Assembly: GCF_037094685.1 (NCBI RefSeq)
Contig: NZ_CP146614.1
Coordinates: 558,001-622,000 of the forward strand
Reading direction: 5' to 3'
Length of the DNA: 64,000 nucleotides
Origin: Massilia sp. METH4
GTDB lineage: Bacteria; Pseudomonadota; Gammaproteobacteria; Burkholderiales; Burkholderiaceae_D
Shown here: in pieces, positions 37,795-47,284 of the stretch
Layout of the letters: every line of letters starts with the position of its first letter
Numbering within the stretch: the stretch's first letter is position 1
Notes under the pieces: model-generated
Seen by the model: only the letters and a program-made list of their open reading frames with translations
What the model was told of the DNA's origin: nothing
Databases searched by the model: none
Made by a program: the position numbers and the translations under genes

Positions 37795-39071
37795 CGGGAG
37801 CCCAGCTGCCGGAAGTCGACCGTGCCGGGTCGGCCCGGCAGGTCGAGCCGGGCCACGGCGCGCGGCGACTCGGCCACGATGCGGCCGCGCCGCATCACCA
37901 GCCGGCGCGCGGCGCGCAGCCGGATCGCCTCGATCGGATCGGCAGCGTCCAGCAGCACCAGGTCGGCGTGGCAGCCCGGTTCCAGGCCGTAGCCTTCCAG
38001 GCCCAGGATCTTCGCCGGGTTTTCCGTGACGGCGGCGAAGCAGGCGCGCATCGCCTGCTGGCTCGTCATCTGCGCCACGTGCAGGCCCATGTGCGCCACC
38101 TCGAGCATGTCGCCGGAGCCCATGCCGTACCACGGGTCCATCACGCAATCGTGGCCGAACGCCACCGTCACGCCGGCCGCCATCAGTTCCGGCACGCGCG
38201 TCATGCCGCGGCGCTTCGGATACGTGTCGTGCCGGCCCTGCAGCGTGATGTTGATGAGCGGGTTGGCAATTGCCGCCACGCCGCTTTCGGCGATCAGCGG
38301 CAGCAGCTTGCTCACATAGTAGTTGTCCATCGAGTGCATCGACGTGAGGTGCGAGCCGGCCACGCGGCCGTGCAGGCCGAGCCGGTGCGTTTCCGCCGCC
38401 AGCGTCTCGATGTGGCGCGACAGCGGGTCGTCCGATTCGTCGCAGTGCATGTCCACCATCAGGCCCTGCGCGGCGGCGAACTCGCACAGCACGCGCACCG
38501 ATTCGGCGCCGTCGGCCATCGTGCGCTCGAAGTGCGGAATGCCGCCCACCACGTCCACCCCCATCGCGATGGCCCGCTTCAGGTTCGCCAGCGCAGTCGG
38601 ACTGCGCAGCAGGCCATCCTGCGGGAAGGCCACCAGCTGCATGTCCAGGTAAGGCGCGACGCGGCGCTTCACTTCGAGCAGCGCTTCCACCGCCAGCAGG
38701 CGGTCGTCGCACACGTCGACGTGGGTGCGGATCGCCAGCAGGCCGCGTGCCACCGCCCAGTCGCAGTAGCGCATGGCCCGTTCCACCAGCGCTTCCTGGG
38801 TCAGGTCCGGTTTCAGTTCGCCCCACAGCGCGATCCCTTCGAGCAGCGTGCCGCTGGCGTTCACGCGCGGCAGGCCGTACGACAGCGTGGCATCCATGTG
38901 GAAGTGCGCGTCCACGAACGGCGGCGTGACGAGGTCGCCCCCTGCATCGATCTCGCGCGCGGCGGTCACGGCGAGCCGCGGGGCCAGCGCGGCGATGCGG
39001 CCATTCTGCACGGCGATGTCGATGCCGGTGCGGCCGTCGGGCAGCGTGGCGTTGCGGATGACGAATTCCAT
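37791..39071 (-). CDS. codA: Cytosine deaminase-type amidohydrolase
   Basis: This 426-residue cytoplasmic metal-dependent enzyme should convert cytosine (or a related compound) to uracil and ammonia. The metal and catalytic set H56, H58 (DAHFHMD), Q151, H209, E212 (MHCDE), H241 (GSHLTSMH) and D308 (FGHDCVMDPW) maps onto the E. coli CodA residues with a constant offset of five. The N-terminal beta domain and C-terminal segment are complete. The start at 39071 has GGAG upstream. It is coupled to a GNAT gene. Isocytosine or other amino-heterocycles are possible substrates. Confidence 0.9.
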   Translation of the reverse strand: MEFVIRNATLPDGRTGIDIAVQNGRIAALAPRLAVTAAREIDAGGDLVTPPFVDAHFHMDATLSYGLPRVNASGTLLEGIALWGELKPDLTQEALVERAMRYCDWAVARGLLAIRTHVDVCDDRLLAVEALLEVKRRVAPYLDMQLVAFPQDGLLRSPTALANLKRAIAMGVDVVGGIPHFERTMADGAESVRVLCEFAAAQGLMVDMHCDESDDPLSRHIETLAAETHRLGLHGRVAGSHLTSMHSMDNYYVSKLLPLIAESGVAAIANPLINITLQGRHDTYPKRRGMTRVPELMAAGVTVAFGHDCVMDPWYGMGSGDMLEVAHMGLHVAQMTSQQAMRACFAAVTENPAKILGLEGYGLEPGCHADLVLLDAADPIEAIRLRAARRLVMRRGRIVAESPRAVARLDLPGRPGTVDFRQLGSR

Positions 39072-39261
39072 GATGAGCTCCGGAAATAGGGATACCCGAT
39101 TGTAGGGATATCTCCGCCATTGCCGCAATATTCATCACCGTAACGTATGTTGCAGTGCATAAATCAACGAATAAAGAAAGCACAAAGCGCTTTCCAATGC
39201 CTTGTTTCATCGCTAGAATTCATTTATTGCAACGCACCATACCTTGTTCCCAGGAGAGCGT

Positions 39262-40278
39262 ATGTCTTCGATTACCGAGCAGATTTCCGAACAGATTTCC
39301 AGAACGAGCAAAACGCAGCTTGAAAGCCAGCTCGATTTCCTGAATAGCGTGCTGAAGAATACCGTCGATGGCGCCAGCGAGATCGTGGCGCTGAACCTGA
39401 ACACGGCCCGCAATGTGGCCGAGCGCGGCACGGCCGCGGCCCGCCAGTTGATCGAAGCGAGGGATACCCGCGCCGTGCTGGACCTGGCCCGGCCCCTGTC
39501 CGCGATCGAAGGCCTGTTCGCCTACCAGCGCGAGCTGTTCTCGATCGCCAGCAAGACGCAGCAGGCCTTTTTGCAGACGGCCACCGACCGCTTCCGCGAC
39601 GTGCCGGGCAAGACGCTGGTGCTGGCCGCGCCGGCCGTGGCACAGGTCCCTGAAACGGTCGTGAATGCAGCCGTCGCCGCGGCGAATGCGGCCGGCGAGG
39701 CAGCGCAGGCCGCCACTTCCGGTGCCACCGAGGCAGCGGCCCATGCCGTGCATGCCGCCAGCGATGCGGCGCAAGCGGCGACGGGCAGCGCCGCCGAAGC
39801 CGCTCGCAACACGCAAGGCGCGCTTGCCGAGGCGGCACGCGCCAGCCAGGACGGCGCGGAGCAGGCCGTGCGCGCCACCACCGAGGAAATCGACGACGCG
39901 GTGGAAGCGGCGGACAAGGCCGCGCAAGACACGGCCGAGGCTGGCGTTTCCGCCGCCGCACAGGCGGCAGAAACCGCCGCGGCTGCCTCGGCGCGCGCCG
40001 TCGAGGATGCCTCCGACATCCTGCTCAGGGAAGCCTCCGCCAGTCCCTCAGCCGCGGATGCCGTCGCCGCCGCCGTCGAACGCGTCACCGAAGCGGCAGC
40101 GCAGGCGCCGGCCCCCGTCACCGCTTCCTCGGCCCCGCTGTTCGATACGGATCATGGCACGCACACGCAGCGCAGCACGCGGTCGAAGTCCAGGAGCAGC
40201 GGCGAGCAGCCCGTGGCCGCGCAGGCGGACAAGCCGGCTGGCCCGGCCAAGTCGGCCCCCGGCAAGTCCCGCAAGTAA
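39262..40278 (+). CDS. phaP: Phasin (PHA granule-associated protein)
   Basis: This 338-residue protein has the phasin domain in its first about 120 residues (EQISRTSKTQLESQLDFLNS; ARNVAERGTAAARQLIEARD; IEGLFAYQRELFSIASKTQQ). A long Ala-rich coiled-coil tail with repeated AA(E/Q)AA blocks and a short basic C-terminus (KSRK) follow. Phasins coat polyhydroxyalkanoate granules. The tail is much longer than in short phasins and PhaF-like, so it might touch nucleoid or protein partners. The start at 39262 follows CAGGAGAGCG. TGC-AAC-GCA at 39228-39236 resembles PhaR-type sites, but only weakly. Confidence 0.9.
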   Translation: MSSITEQISEQISRTSKTQLESQLDFLNSVLKNTVDGASEIVALNLNTARNVAERGTAAARQLIEARDTRAVLDLARPLSAIEGLFAYQRELFSIASKTQQAFLQTATDRFRDVPGKTLVLAAPAVAQVPETVVNAAVAAANAAGEAAQAATSGATEAAAHAVHAASDAAQAATGSAAEAARNTQGALAEAARASQDGAEQAVRATTEEIDDAVEAADKAAQDTAEAGVSAAAQAAETAAAASARAVEDASDILLREASASPSAADAVAAAVERVTEAAAQAPAPVTASSAPLFDTDHGTHTQRSTRSKSRSSGEQPVAAQADKPAGPAKSAPGKSRK

Positions 40279-40341
40279 CCGGGCCGGCCCGAGCATCCGC
40301 GACGGCGCGGCCCGATTTGCTCTTTCCTCCGCGGCACGAAC

Positions 40342-40363
40342 GCCGGGTCCGCACGGACCCGGC
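40342..40363 (+). terminator. Hairpin after the phasin gene
   Basis: GCCGGGTCCG and CGGACCCGGC form a perfect inverted repeat around CA. It lies 64 bp after the phasin stop and 55 bp before mdlA. There is no T-run, so termination is possible but weakly supported. Confidence 0.4.
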
Positions 40364-40417
40364 CAGCACTCCCAGCCAGCCTGATGTATCCTAGCGGGCC
40401 TCATCAAAGGATATGTC

Positions 40418-42169
40418 ATGAGCTTATCGAGGCTACTCACGAGCTTCGTGCGCGCGCACTGGCGCGCCTATGCGGGCGCCGGCGTGATGCTGGTCCTCGT
40501 TGCCGTCATCGGCGTCTGGATTCCCCGCAAGATCGGCCAGCTGGTCGACGCCCTGGCCGCCCAGCGCCTGCCGCATGCCGAACTGCTAGAAGGCGTGGGC
40601 CTGCTGCTGCTGGTCGGCGTGGCCAACTACGCCTTGCGGGTTGCATGGCGCATCCGCCTGTATTCGGCCGCCTACCGCCTCGGCGTGGAATTGCGCACCC
40701 GCTTCTACCAGCGCCTGACCCTGCAGGGACCGGCGTTCTACCAGCAGCAGCGCACCGGCGACCTGATGGCGCTGGCCACCAACGACATCGATTCGATCGA
40801 ACAAGCCGCCGGCGAAGCGATGCTGGCCGGCTTCGACGGCGCGCTCACGCTCGTGCTGGTGATCGGCATCATGACCCTGGGGGTGGACTGGCGGCTGGCC
40901 CTGGTGGCGCTGCTGCCCTTTCCGCTGATGGCCTATGCGTTCTGGCGCATCTCCACGCAAATCCACACGGCGGCGGCCGATTCGCTCAAGCGCTTCTCGG
41001 CGCTGAACGACCATGTGCAGGAAACGCTGACCGGCGTGCGCACGCTGCGCACGCTCGGCCTGGAAAAGCGCAGCGCCGCCACCTTCTCGGAACTGGCCGG
41101 CAAGGCCTCGGACGCGGCGCTCACCGCGCAGCGCTGGGAAGCCGGTTATGAACCGGCGGTCGGCCTGACCCTCGCGGCCGCCACCGGCCTCACGCTGGGC
41201 GTGGGCGGCTACCTGATGTGGACAAACCAGCTCACCATCGGCGCGCTGACCAGTTTCTCGATGTACCTGGGCCAGCTGATCTGGCCCATGTTCGCCGCCG
41301 GCTGGGTGCTGTCGCTGCTGGAACGGGGCCGCGCCGCCTGGCAGCGCCTGCAGCCGATGCTCGATGCGCCGCTGACGATCGCCGACCAGGGCAAGCTGGA
41401 CACCCTGCCGGCCGGCGAGCTGACGGTCGAACACCTGACCGTTTGCTACCCTGGCCACGCCGAGCCGGCACTGTCGGACGTATCGCTGCGCCTGCGCCCC
41501 GGGCAGACGCTGGGACTGGTGGGCCCGACGGGGTCCGGCAAGACGACGCTGCTGCGCGTGCTGCTGCGCCAGCTGCAGCCGCAATCGGGCGCGGTGCGCT
41601 GGAACGGCCACGCGCTGGACGACTACAAGCTGAGCGCGCTGCGCGGCGCGATCAGCTGGGTGCCGCAGGAATCGTTCCTGTTCTCCGCGTCGATCGCCGA
41701 GAACATCGCGCTCGGCAAGCCGGGCGCCACCCGCGCCGAGATCGAGCACGCGGCCGACCTGGCGGCGATCCATGACGATATCCTGCTGTTCCCGCACAAG
41801 TACGAGACCGAGGTGGGCGAGCGCGGCATCACGCTCTCCGGCGGCCAGCGCCAGCGCGTGGCGATCGCCCGCGCCCTGCTTTCGGACAACGACCTGCTGC
41901 TGCTGGACGATGCGCTGTCAGCCGTCGACACGGGCACCGAGACGCGCATCCTCGAACATCTTGAAGAACTGCGCCGCGAACGGCCGGTGCGCAGCGCCAT
42001 CATCGCCAGCCACCGCCTGTCGGGCGTCGTCAATGCGGACTGGATCGTGGTGCTGCACCACGGCCGCATCGTGGAACAGGGCACGCACGACGGCTTGCTG
42101 GCGCACGACGGCTGGTATGCCAGCCAGTGGCGCTACCAACAACTGGAGGCGAGCCTCGATGCAAGCTGA
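40418..42169 (+). CDS. mdlA: ABC exporter half-transporter, MdlA-like (degenerate ATP site)
   Basis: This 583-residue inner-membrane half-transporter has six transmembrane helices (about 1-310) and an ATPase domain. Walker A is GPTGSGKTT (369-377, K375), the signature is LSGGQ, and Walker B is LLLLDDAL with Asp at D498 where the catalytic Glu is normal. That Glu-to-Asp change marks the degenerate-site subunit of heterodimeric exporters. The family is annotated as multidrug or lipid-like exporter MdlAB/SmdAB; the substrate is unknown. The next gene starts inside its last codons (42159), so the subunits are translationally coupled. Confidence 0.92.
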   Translation: MSLSRLLTSFVRAHWRAYAGAGVMLVLVAVIGVWIPRKIGQLVDALAAQRLPHAELLEGVGLLLLVGVANYALRVAWRIRLYSAAYRLGVELRTRFYQRLTLQGPAFYQQQRTGDLMALATNDIDSIEQAAGEAMLAGFDGALTLVLVIGIMTLGVDWRLALVALLPFPLMAYAFWRISTQIHTAAADSLKRFSALNDHVQETLTGVRTLRTLGLEKRSAATFSELAGKASDAALTAQRWEAGYEPAVGLTLAAATGLTLGVGGYLMWTNQLTIGALTSFSMYLGQLIWPMFAAGWVLSLLERGRAAWQRLQPMLDAPLTIADQGKLDTLPAGELTVEHLTVCYPGHAEPALSDVSLRLRPGQTLGLVGPTGSGKTTLLRVLLRQLQPQSGAVRWNGHALDDYKLSALRGAISWVPQESFLFSASIAENIALGKPGATRAEIEHAADLAAIHDDILLFPHKYETEVGERGITLSGGQRQRVAIARALLSDNDLLLLDDALSAVDTGTETRILEHLEELRRERPVRSAIIASHRLSGVVNADWIVVLHHGRIVEQGTHDGLLAHDGWYASQWRYQQLEASLDAS

Positions 42170-43973
42170 CGACAAGAAAAAAAGCATGGAAAAGACCGAC
42201 CCGCAGGCGATGCGGCGCGCGGTCGGCCTGCTGAAGGATGCGGCCGGCCCGGATGGCCACCACCTGTGGTGGGCGGTACTGTGGCTCGTGCTGGCCGCCG
42301 GCCTGGAAGTGATCGGCCCCCTGCTGGGCAAGCGCCTGATCGACGAGCACCTGCTGCCGCGCGTGGCCGACTGGCCGAACATGGCGCTGCTGCTGGCCGG
42401 CGTGGTGCTGACCGGCTGCCTGTCGAGCTGGCTGCGCTACCTGCAGCTGGTACGCCTGTCCGGCCTGGCGATGCGCTCCGTGCAGCGGCTGCGCGAACGC
42501 GTGTACGGCCACGTGCTGCGCCTGCCGATGGCCTTCTTCGACCGCGCCATCACCGGCCAGCTCGTGTCGCGCGTGACCAACGATACCGAAGCCGTCAAGG
42601 CGCTGTACATCCAGGTGCTGTTCGTGATCCTGGACAGCACGATCGTCCTGATCGGCACGATCCTGGCGATGGCATGGCTGGACTGGCGGCTGATGTCGCT
42701 GGTGGTGGCGCTGATGCCCTGCGTGCTGCTGATCGTTTGGCTGTACCAGCGGCTGTCCGCCCCGGCCGTGGCCAAGGCGCGCCAGCTGCGCAGCGAGATC
42801 AACGCCCAGGTGGCCGAATCGATCGGCGGCATGAGCGTGCTGCAGGCGAACAATGCCCAGGCGCGTTTTGCCGAACGCTTCGCGCGCACCAACGAAGACC
42901 AGTACACGCAGCGCGTGGCGGAGATCCGCGCCAATGCCTGGCTGCTGCGCCCGGCGCTGGACATGCTCAACGTGGTGCTGCTCGCCTCCGTGATCTTCCT
43001 GTTCGGCCAGCGCGCCGAGGGCACCGTGCTGGGGGTGGCCGAGGTGGGCGTGCTGTATGCCTTCATCAACTACATCGCCCGCGTGATCGAGCCGCTGATC
43101 CAGATCACCATGCAATTCTCCCAATTGCAGCAGTCGGTGGTGGCCACGGCGCGCGTGGCCACGCTGCTCGACGAGCCGGGGGCGCCCGAGCACGGCAAGG
43201 ATGCCGGCGCGGGCGCGGCCAATGAAGCGATCGACCCGGCCACGCCCGCCATCGATATCTGTCACCTGGACTTCGCCTATGTCGACAACCAGAAGGTGCT
43301 GCACGACGTGAACCTGCGCATCCCGCACGGCGCGTTCTACGGCATCGTCGGCCACACCGGCAGCGGCAAGTCGACCTTGCTGTCGCTGCTGCTGCGCTAC
43401 TACCCGGCGCCGCGCGGCAGCATCCTGATGAATGGCGTGCCGCTGGACGATATCGGCCACGACGCCTTCCGCGCCGGCGTCGGCCTGGTGCCGCAGGACC
43501 CGTTCCTGCTGGCTGCCTCGGCGCGCGAGAACATCGACATGGGCCGCAACCTGCCTTTCGCACGGATCGAACGGGCGGCGCGCGCCGCCCATGCGCACGA
43601 CTTCATCATGGCGCTCGAGAACGGCTATGACACGCTGCTGGGCGAAGGCGGCTCGCGCCTGTCGTCCGGCCAGAAGCAATTGATCGCCATCGCCCGTGCC
43701 CTGGCGGGCGAACCGCGCGTGCTGATGCTGGACGAAGCCACCTCGCGCATCGACAGCGCCACCGAGCAGATCGTGCAGCAGGCGCTGGACGAATTGCGCG
43801 GCCAGGTGACGATCATCGCGATCGCCCACCGCCTGTCAACGATCCGCGACGCCGACCGCATCGTGGTGCTGAACCACGGCCGCATCGAGGAAGCCGGCGC
43901 GCACGACGACCTGATGCGGATCGAGGGCGGCCTGTACCAGCGCCTCTACCTGTTGCAGCAGCTGGCCGCCTGA
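42159..43973 (+). CDS. mdlB: ABC exporter half-transporter, MdlB-like (catalytic ATP site)
   Basis: This 604-residue partner of the upstream gene has a Lys-rich N-terminus, six transmembrane helices, Walker A GHTGSGKST (398-406, K404), a modified signature LSSGQ and Walker B LMLDEATSRID with catalytic E526. Together the subunits would form one active site (this E526 with LSGGQ of MdlA) and one inactive site (D498 of MdlA with LSSGQ here). The start at 42159 follows CTGGAGGCGAGC and overlaps the mdlA stop by 11 bp; a Met at 42186 is an alternative. Confidence 0.93.
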   Translation: MQADDKKKSMEKTDPQAMRRAVGLLKDAAGPDGHHLWWAVLWLVLAAGLEVIGPLLGKRLIDEHLLPRVADWPNMALLLAGVVLTGCLSSWLRYLQLVRLSGLAMRSVQRLRERVYGHVLRLPMAFFDRAITGQLVSRVTNDTEAVKALYIQVLFVILDSTIVLIGTILAMAWLDWRLMSLVVALMPCVLLIVWLYQRLSAPAVAKARQLRSEINAQVAESIGGMSVLQANNAQARFAERFARTNEDQYTQRVAEIRANAWLLRPALDMLNVVLLASVIFLFGQRAEGTVLGVAEVGVLYAFINYIARVIEPLIQITMQFSQLQQSVVATARVATLLDEPGAPEHGKDAGAGAANEAIDPATPAIDICHLDFAYVDNQKVLHDVNLRIPHGAFYGIVGHTGSGKSTLLSLLLRYYPAPRGSILMNGVPLDDIGHDAFRAGVGLVPQDPFLLAASARENIDMGRNLPFARIERAARAAHAHDFIMALENGYDTLLGEGGSRLSSGQKQLIAIARALAGEPRVLMLDEATSRIDSATEQIVQQALDELRGQVTIIAIAHRLSTIRDADRIVVLNHGRIEEAGAHDDLMRIEGGLYQRLYLLQQLAA

Positions 43974-44087
43974 GATCGCGGTGGAGTTCAGCCGGGCCCG
44001 AACGGCGATCCAGTGTTTTTCTCGGCTGGCCCGGCGCAGATCGGCCGACAGGACCTGGCGGGCATGCCGGGCCCTGGTGCGATTGGA

Positions 44088-44861
44088 TCAGCGTTTATTG
44101 CGGTGGATGTGGCGACTGCCGGCCACGAGCAGTAGCCCGGCGCCGATCATCAGATAAGTCGCAGGTTCCGGTATCGGAGAAACGGACCCCTTGGTACTTG
44201 CCTGGACCGTGAAGTACATCGTCGTTTCGATATCGTAGTCGTTATTATTCTGCAAATAGAACGAAAACGTGTCGCTGTAGCTGGACGAGAGGCCGGTTTC
44301 CAGGGAAAGCTCCCTGGAGAGGGACTGGCCATCCGACAGTCGGCCCAGCCCGGCAAACACGCTGGCGTTTGCTGCGAGCCTTGGATCATCGTACGCGCTG
44401 GCCCAAACGGCTGCGTCCACTTCCCCGCTCACTGCAAAAGCAGTGTGCGCCTTGATGAGCACATGGACAAATTGCTGGCCACTGGCCCACGCGGCATCGT
44501 ACTCGCCGCGATAGGGGCTGGACGTGTCGACGGATGCCGCAAGACTGCCCAGCTGGCCATTGCTGGACGCGGACGCGAAATCATCGCGATAGGTTGCCGA
44601 GACATTCACCGGAACCGGGAAATAAGGAGCACTCGACATGCCATCCGAATACCAGCCATTCGTTATTCTCGCTTCAAATTCGGACGTGCGCGGACTGAAC
44701 GCGTAGCCTGCCGCATGGCCGTCATTCGGAGTCAGGTCGACGACGCTGAACTGGACGTTACTGAAGGCTGCGGACGCCGTCGACTGGGCAGCGTGGGCGG
44801 CAGGGACTGCAAGAAATGCGGCGGCGATCATCGTTGATGCATAGGTCGCGAAACGGGTCAT
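44088..44861 (-). CDS. PEP-CTERM sorting-domain exported protein
   Basis: This 257-residue protein has a signal peptide (STMIAAAFLAVPAAHA, cleavage after AHA), a roughly 200-residue beta-rich extracellular domain rich in Ser, Ala and Tyr, and a C-terminal PEP-CTERM tripartite signal: PIPEPATYLMIGAGLLL, hydrophobic stretch, then HRNKR. Such proteins are processed by an exosortase (EpsH/XrtA family) and are often linked to exopolysaccharide or floc formation. No exosortase gene is in the window. Function of the body domain is unknown. It is monocistronic, convergent with mdlB. Confidence 0.9.
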   Translation of the reverse strand: MTRFATYASTMIAAAFLAVPAAHAAQSTASAAFSNVQFSVVDLTPNDGHAAGYAFSPRTSEFEARITNGWYSDGMSSAPYFPVPVNVSATYRDDFASASSNGQLGSLAASVDTSSPYRGEYDAAWASGQQFVHVLIKAHTAFAVSGEVDAAVWASAYDDPRLAANASVFAGLGRLSDGQSLSRELSLETGLSSSYSDTFSFYLQNNNDYDIETTMYFTVQASTKGSVSPIPEPATYLMIGAGLLLVAGSRHIHRNKR

Positions 44862-45207
44862 GTTGATTCTCTCAGTGGTATCCGCAGGGACGGACTGCGG
44901 GCCGGGTTATATTATGCAAGTAAATGCAAAAATATTAACTTTTTCGAGTATATGCCACGGAATTATCGGCGTGCAAGATGAGCGATCGCCCGCTCGCCAC
45001 CTCGCACACGGGCGGGCGATTGCCCGGCTGGGGAACGCGGAACCGGGCTTGCACGCGAGTCAATGACATGCGGGCAAGCTTGTTGCAGAAATGCTGATGC
45101 ATGCCGCGCAAGGACGAAAAATCGCGCTTGTCGGCGCAATTCCTTATAGCAACAAGCCTATAATATGGGCACAGCCGCACCCTTCCTCAGCGCGGCAAGG
45201 ACCTGCC
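44862..45207. other. 346-bp intergenic region with divergent promoters
   Basis: This gap separates the divergent PEP-CTERM and diguanylate cyclase genes. It is AT-rich near 44905-44955, where the PEP-CTERM promoter probably lies. It holds an inverted repeat ATCGCCCGC / GCGGGCGAT at 44985-44993 and 45012-45020 with an 18-base loop. No convincing small gene was seen; a frame open from 45091 is better explained by the later GTG start of the cyclase. Confidence 0.6.
45159..45164 (+). promoter_or_regulatory. Promoter -10 element for the diguanylate cyclase gene
   Basis: A perfect TATAAT in the context GCCTATAATATGG lies 43 bp before the GTG at 45208. The predicted transcript would start near 45171, after the upstream Met codons at 45091 and 45097, which supports the GTG start. 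No clear -35 box is visible. Confidence 0.6.
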
Positions 45208-47268
45208 GTGGCCCCTGTGCTTCCCTCTTCGTCTCGCCCGATTCGCCGCCTGGTTGCCGCGCTTGCGCTGGCGCCGGTGCTCGCCTTCGCGCAGGCCAAC
45301 CTGGATGCGGAGCTGGCCGCCACGCGGGAAATGGTGCGTTTCGTGCCGGACGATGCCGCCGCGCGGCTGGCCCGGCTGGAGGCCCAGGCACGCGCCGCCC
45401 CGCTGGCGAGCCGCGCCGAATTCCTGTGGCTGTACAGCAGCGCGATCCGCCGCGCCGGCGATCCGGAACGGGCGCTGGCGATGGCGGACGAGCTGGTGGG
45501 CTGGGGCCGCGCGGCGCACGACGACGCGGTGGTGGCGAAAGGCATGCTGGCGCGCGCCTATGCGCTGTTCGCGCTGGACGACCTGCCCGGCTCGCACAAG
45601 GCAGCGTTCGAGGCGGAACGCCTGGCGCGCAACACGGCCGACCTGCCGCTGCGCGTGCAGGCGACGATCTCGGCCGGCCAGTCGTTCCAGGAACAGGGCA
45701 ACTACCCGGCCGCGCTGGCGCGCCTGCAGTCCGCCATCGACCTGGCACGCACCGTCAAGGATGACGATGCGCCGCTGGCCAGCGCCCTCAATGCGCTCGC
45801 CTTCCTGTACACGGACATGAAGCAGTTCGACAAGGGCTGGGAAGTGCAGGAGGAGTCGCTGGCCGTGGCGCGGCGCATGCGCTCGCCCGGGCGGCTCGCT
45901 ATCGCGCTGGCCACCGAATACGGCCTGGCGATCGAATCGGGGCAGTACGACCGGGCCGGCCGCGCCCTGCTGGACGAACTGGCCGTCGAGCGCCGGCTGG
46001 GTGCCCGGCAGATGATCGCCGATACGCTCGTCAACCTCTCCGACCTGTACCTCAAGAAGCACGATTACCGGCGCACCATCGACTTCGCGCGGCAGGCGCT
46101 CGCGGCGGCCGAGGAAGTGAACAGCCCGGGCGGGACCGCGACCGCGCGCATCAACCTGGGCCAGGCCTACCTGGGCCTGGGCCGCGTCGCCGACGGCAAG
46201 CGCCAGTTCGAGGCCGGGCTGGCCGCCTACGAAAAGACGGGCGTCAAGCCGGAAGTGCAGGCCGTGCTGCTGGAGTACGGCGCGGCGCTGGAGCGCGCCG
46301 GCGATTACCGGGGCGCCATTGACGCGTACCACCGCGAACGCACGCTGTCGAGCGAGATGTTCGCCGAGGAGCGCCAGAAGGCGGTGCTGGAACTGCAGCA
46401 GAAGTACGACACGGAAAAGAAGGGGCGGCAGATCGAGGCGCTGCGGCAGGAAAACCGCGTGAAGAGCGCGGAACTGGACAACCGCAAGCTGCAGCAGCGC
46501 ATCTGGTGGCTGCTGGCGCTCGTGTTCGCCCTCGCCTCCGTGGTCGTGGGCCTGTTATACCGGAAGGTGCGCCAGGCGAACGCCCTGCTGCAAGTGAAGA
46601 ACCAGGAATTGAAGCAGCAGAGTTCGCTCGATCCGCTGACCGCCCTGTACAACCGCCGGCATTTCCAGGACTTCATGCGTACGCATGCGCAGGTGGAGCG
46701 GCGCCAGAACACGGGCGGCGACATGGTTGGCGCGCTGTTCCTGCTCGATGTCGACCACTTCAAGCACATCAACGACACGCATGGCCACGCCGCCGGCGAC
46801 GCGGTGCTGAAGATGATCGCCGCCAACCTGCGGGAGACGCTGCGCGAAACCGACATGATCGTGCGCTGGGGCGGCGAGGAATTCCTAGCCTTCTTGCCGG
46901 CCGTGCCGCGCGACGGCCTGGAAGACGTGGCGCGGCGCATCTTGCGCGGCATCCGCGCACAGGCGCTGGAGTACCAGGGCACGACCTTGCGGGTCCACGT
47001 GTCGGTGGGCTTCGCGCCCTTCCCGCTTGCCGCCGGCGGCACGCCGCTGTCGTGGGAACGCGCCGTCAACCTTGTCGACATGGCGCTGTACATGGCCAAG
47101 TCGCACGGCCGCAACCGTGCTTATGGCCTGAAGGCCTTCACCAAGCTGGGCACGACGACGCTGGAAGCCATCGAGCAGGACCTCGAGGGTGCATGGCGCA
47201 AGGGCGTCGTCGATCTTGCCGTGGTGCCCGGCGAGACGGTGGAGCTCCGGGAAGCGGCGGCGGCCTAG
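45208..47268 (+). CDS. Periplasmic TPR sensor fused to a GGDEF diguanylate cyclase
   Basis: This 686-residue inner-membrane protein starts at GTG (45208) with AAGGA eight bases before it. A signal-anchor (RRLVAALALAPVLAFA) leads into a periplasmic TPR solenoid (about 30-395; repeats such as RINLGQAYLGLGRVADGKRQ). A coiled coil, a transmembrane helix (WWLLALVFALASVVVGLLY), and a cytoplasmic GGDEF domain follow. The active motif is GGEEF in RWGGEEFLAF, and an inhibitory I-site RETD lies five residues before it, so product feedback by cyclic di-GMP is expected. No EAL domain is present. It probably turns an envelope signal into cyclic di-GMP. Confidence 0.92.
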   Translation: MAPVLPSSSRPIRRLVAALALAPVLAFAQANLDAELAATREMVRFVPDDAAARLARLEAQARAAPLASRAEFLWLYSSAIRRAGDPERALAMADELVGWGRAAHDDAVVAKGMLARAYALFALDDLPGSHKAAFEAERLARNTADLPLRVQATISAGQSFQEQGNYPAALARLQSAIDLARTVKDDDAPLASALNALAFLYTDMKQFDKGWEVQEESLAVARRMRSPGRLAIALATEYGLAIESGQYDRAGRALLDELAVERRLGARQMIADTLVNLSDLYLKKHDYRRTIDFARQALAAAEEVNSPGGTATARINLGQAYLGLGRVADGKRQFEAGLAAYEKTGVKPEVQAVLLEYGAALERAGDYRGAIDAYHRERTLSSEMFAEERQKAVLELQQKYDTEKKGRQIEALRQENRVKSAELDNRKLQQRIWWLLALVFALASVVVGLLYRKVRQANALLQVKNQELKQQSSLDPLTALYNRRHFQDFMRTHAQVERRQNTGGDMVGALFLLDVDHFKHINDTHGHAAGDAVLKMIAANLRETLRETDMIVRWGGEEFLAFLPAVPRDGLEDVARRILRGIRAQALEYQGTTLRVHVSVGFAPFPLAAGGTPLSWERAVNLVDMALYMAKSHGRNRAYGLKAFTKLGTTTLEAIEQDLEGAWRKGVVDLAVVPGETVELREAAAA

Positions 47269-47284
47269 TGAACCTGGCGGCAGG

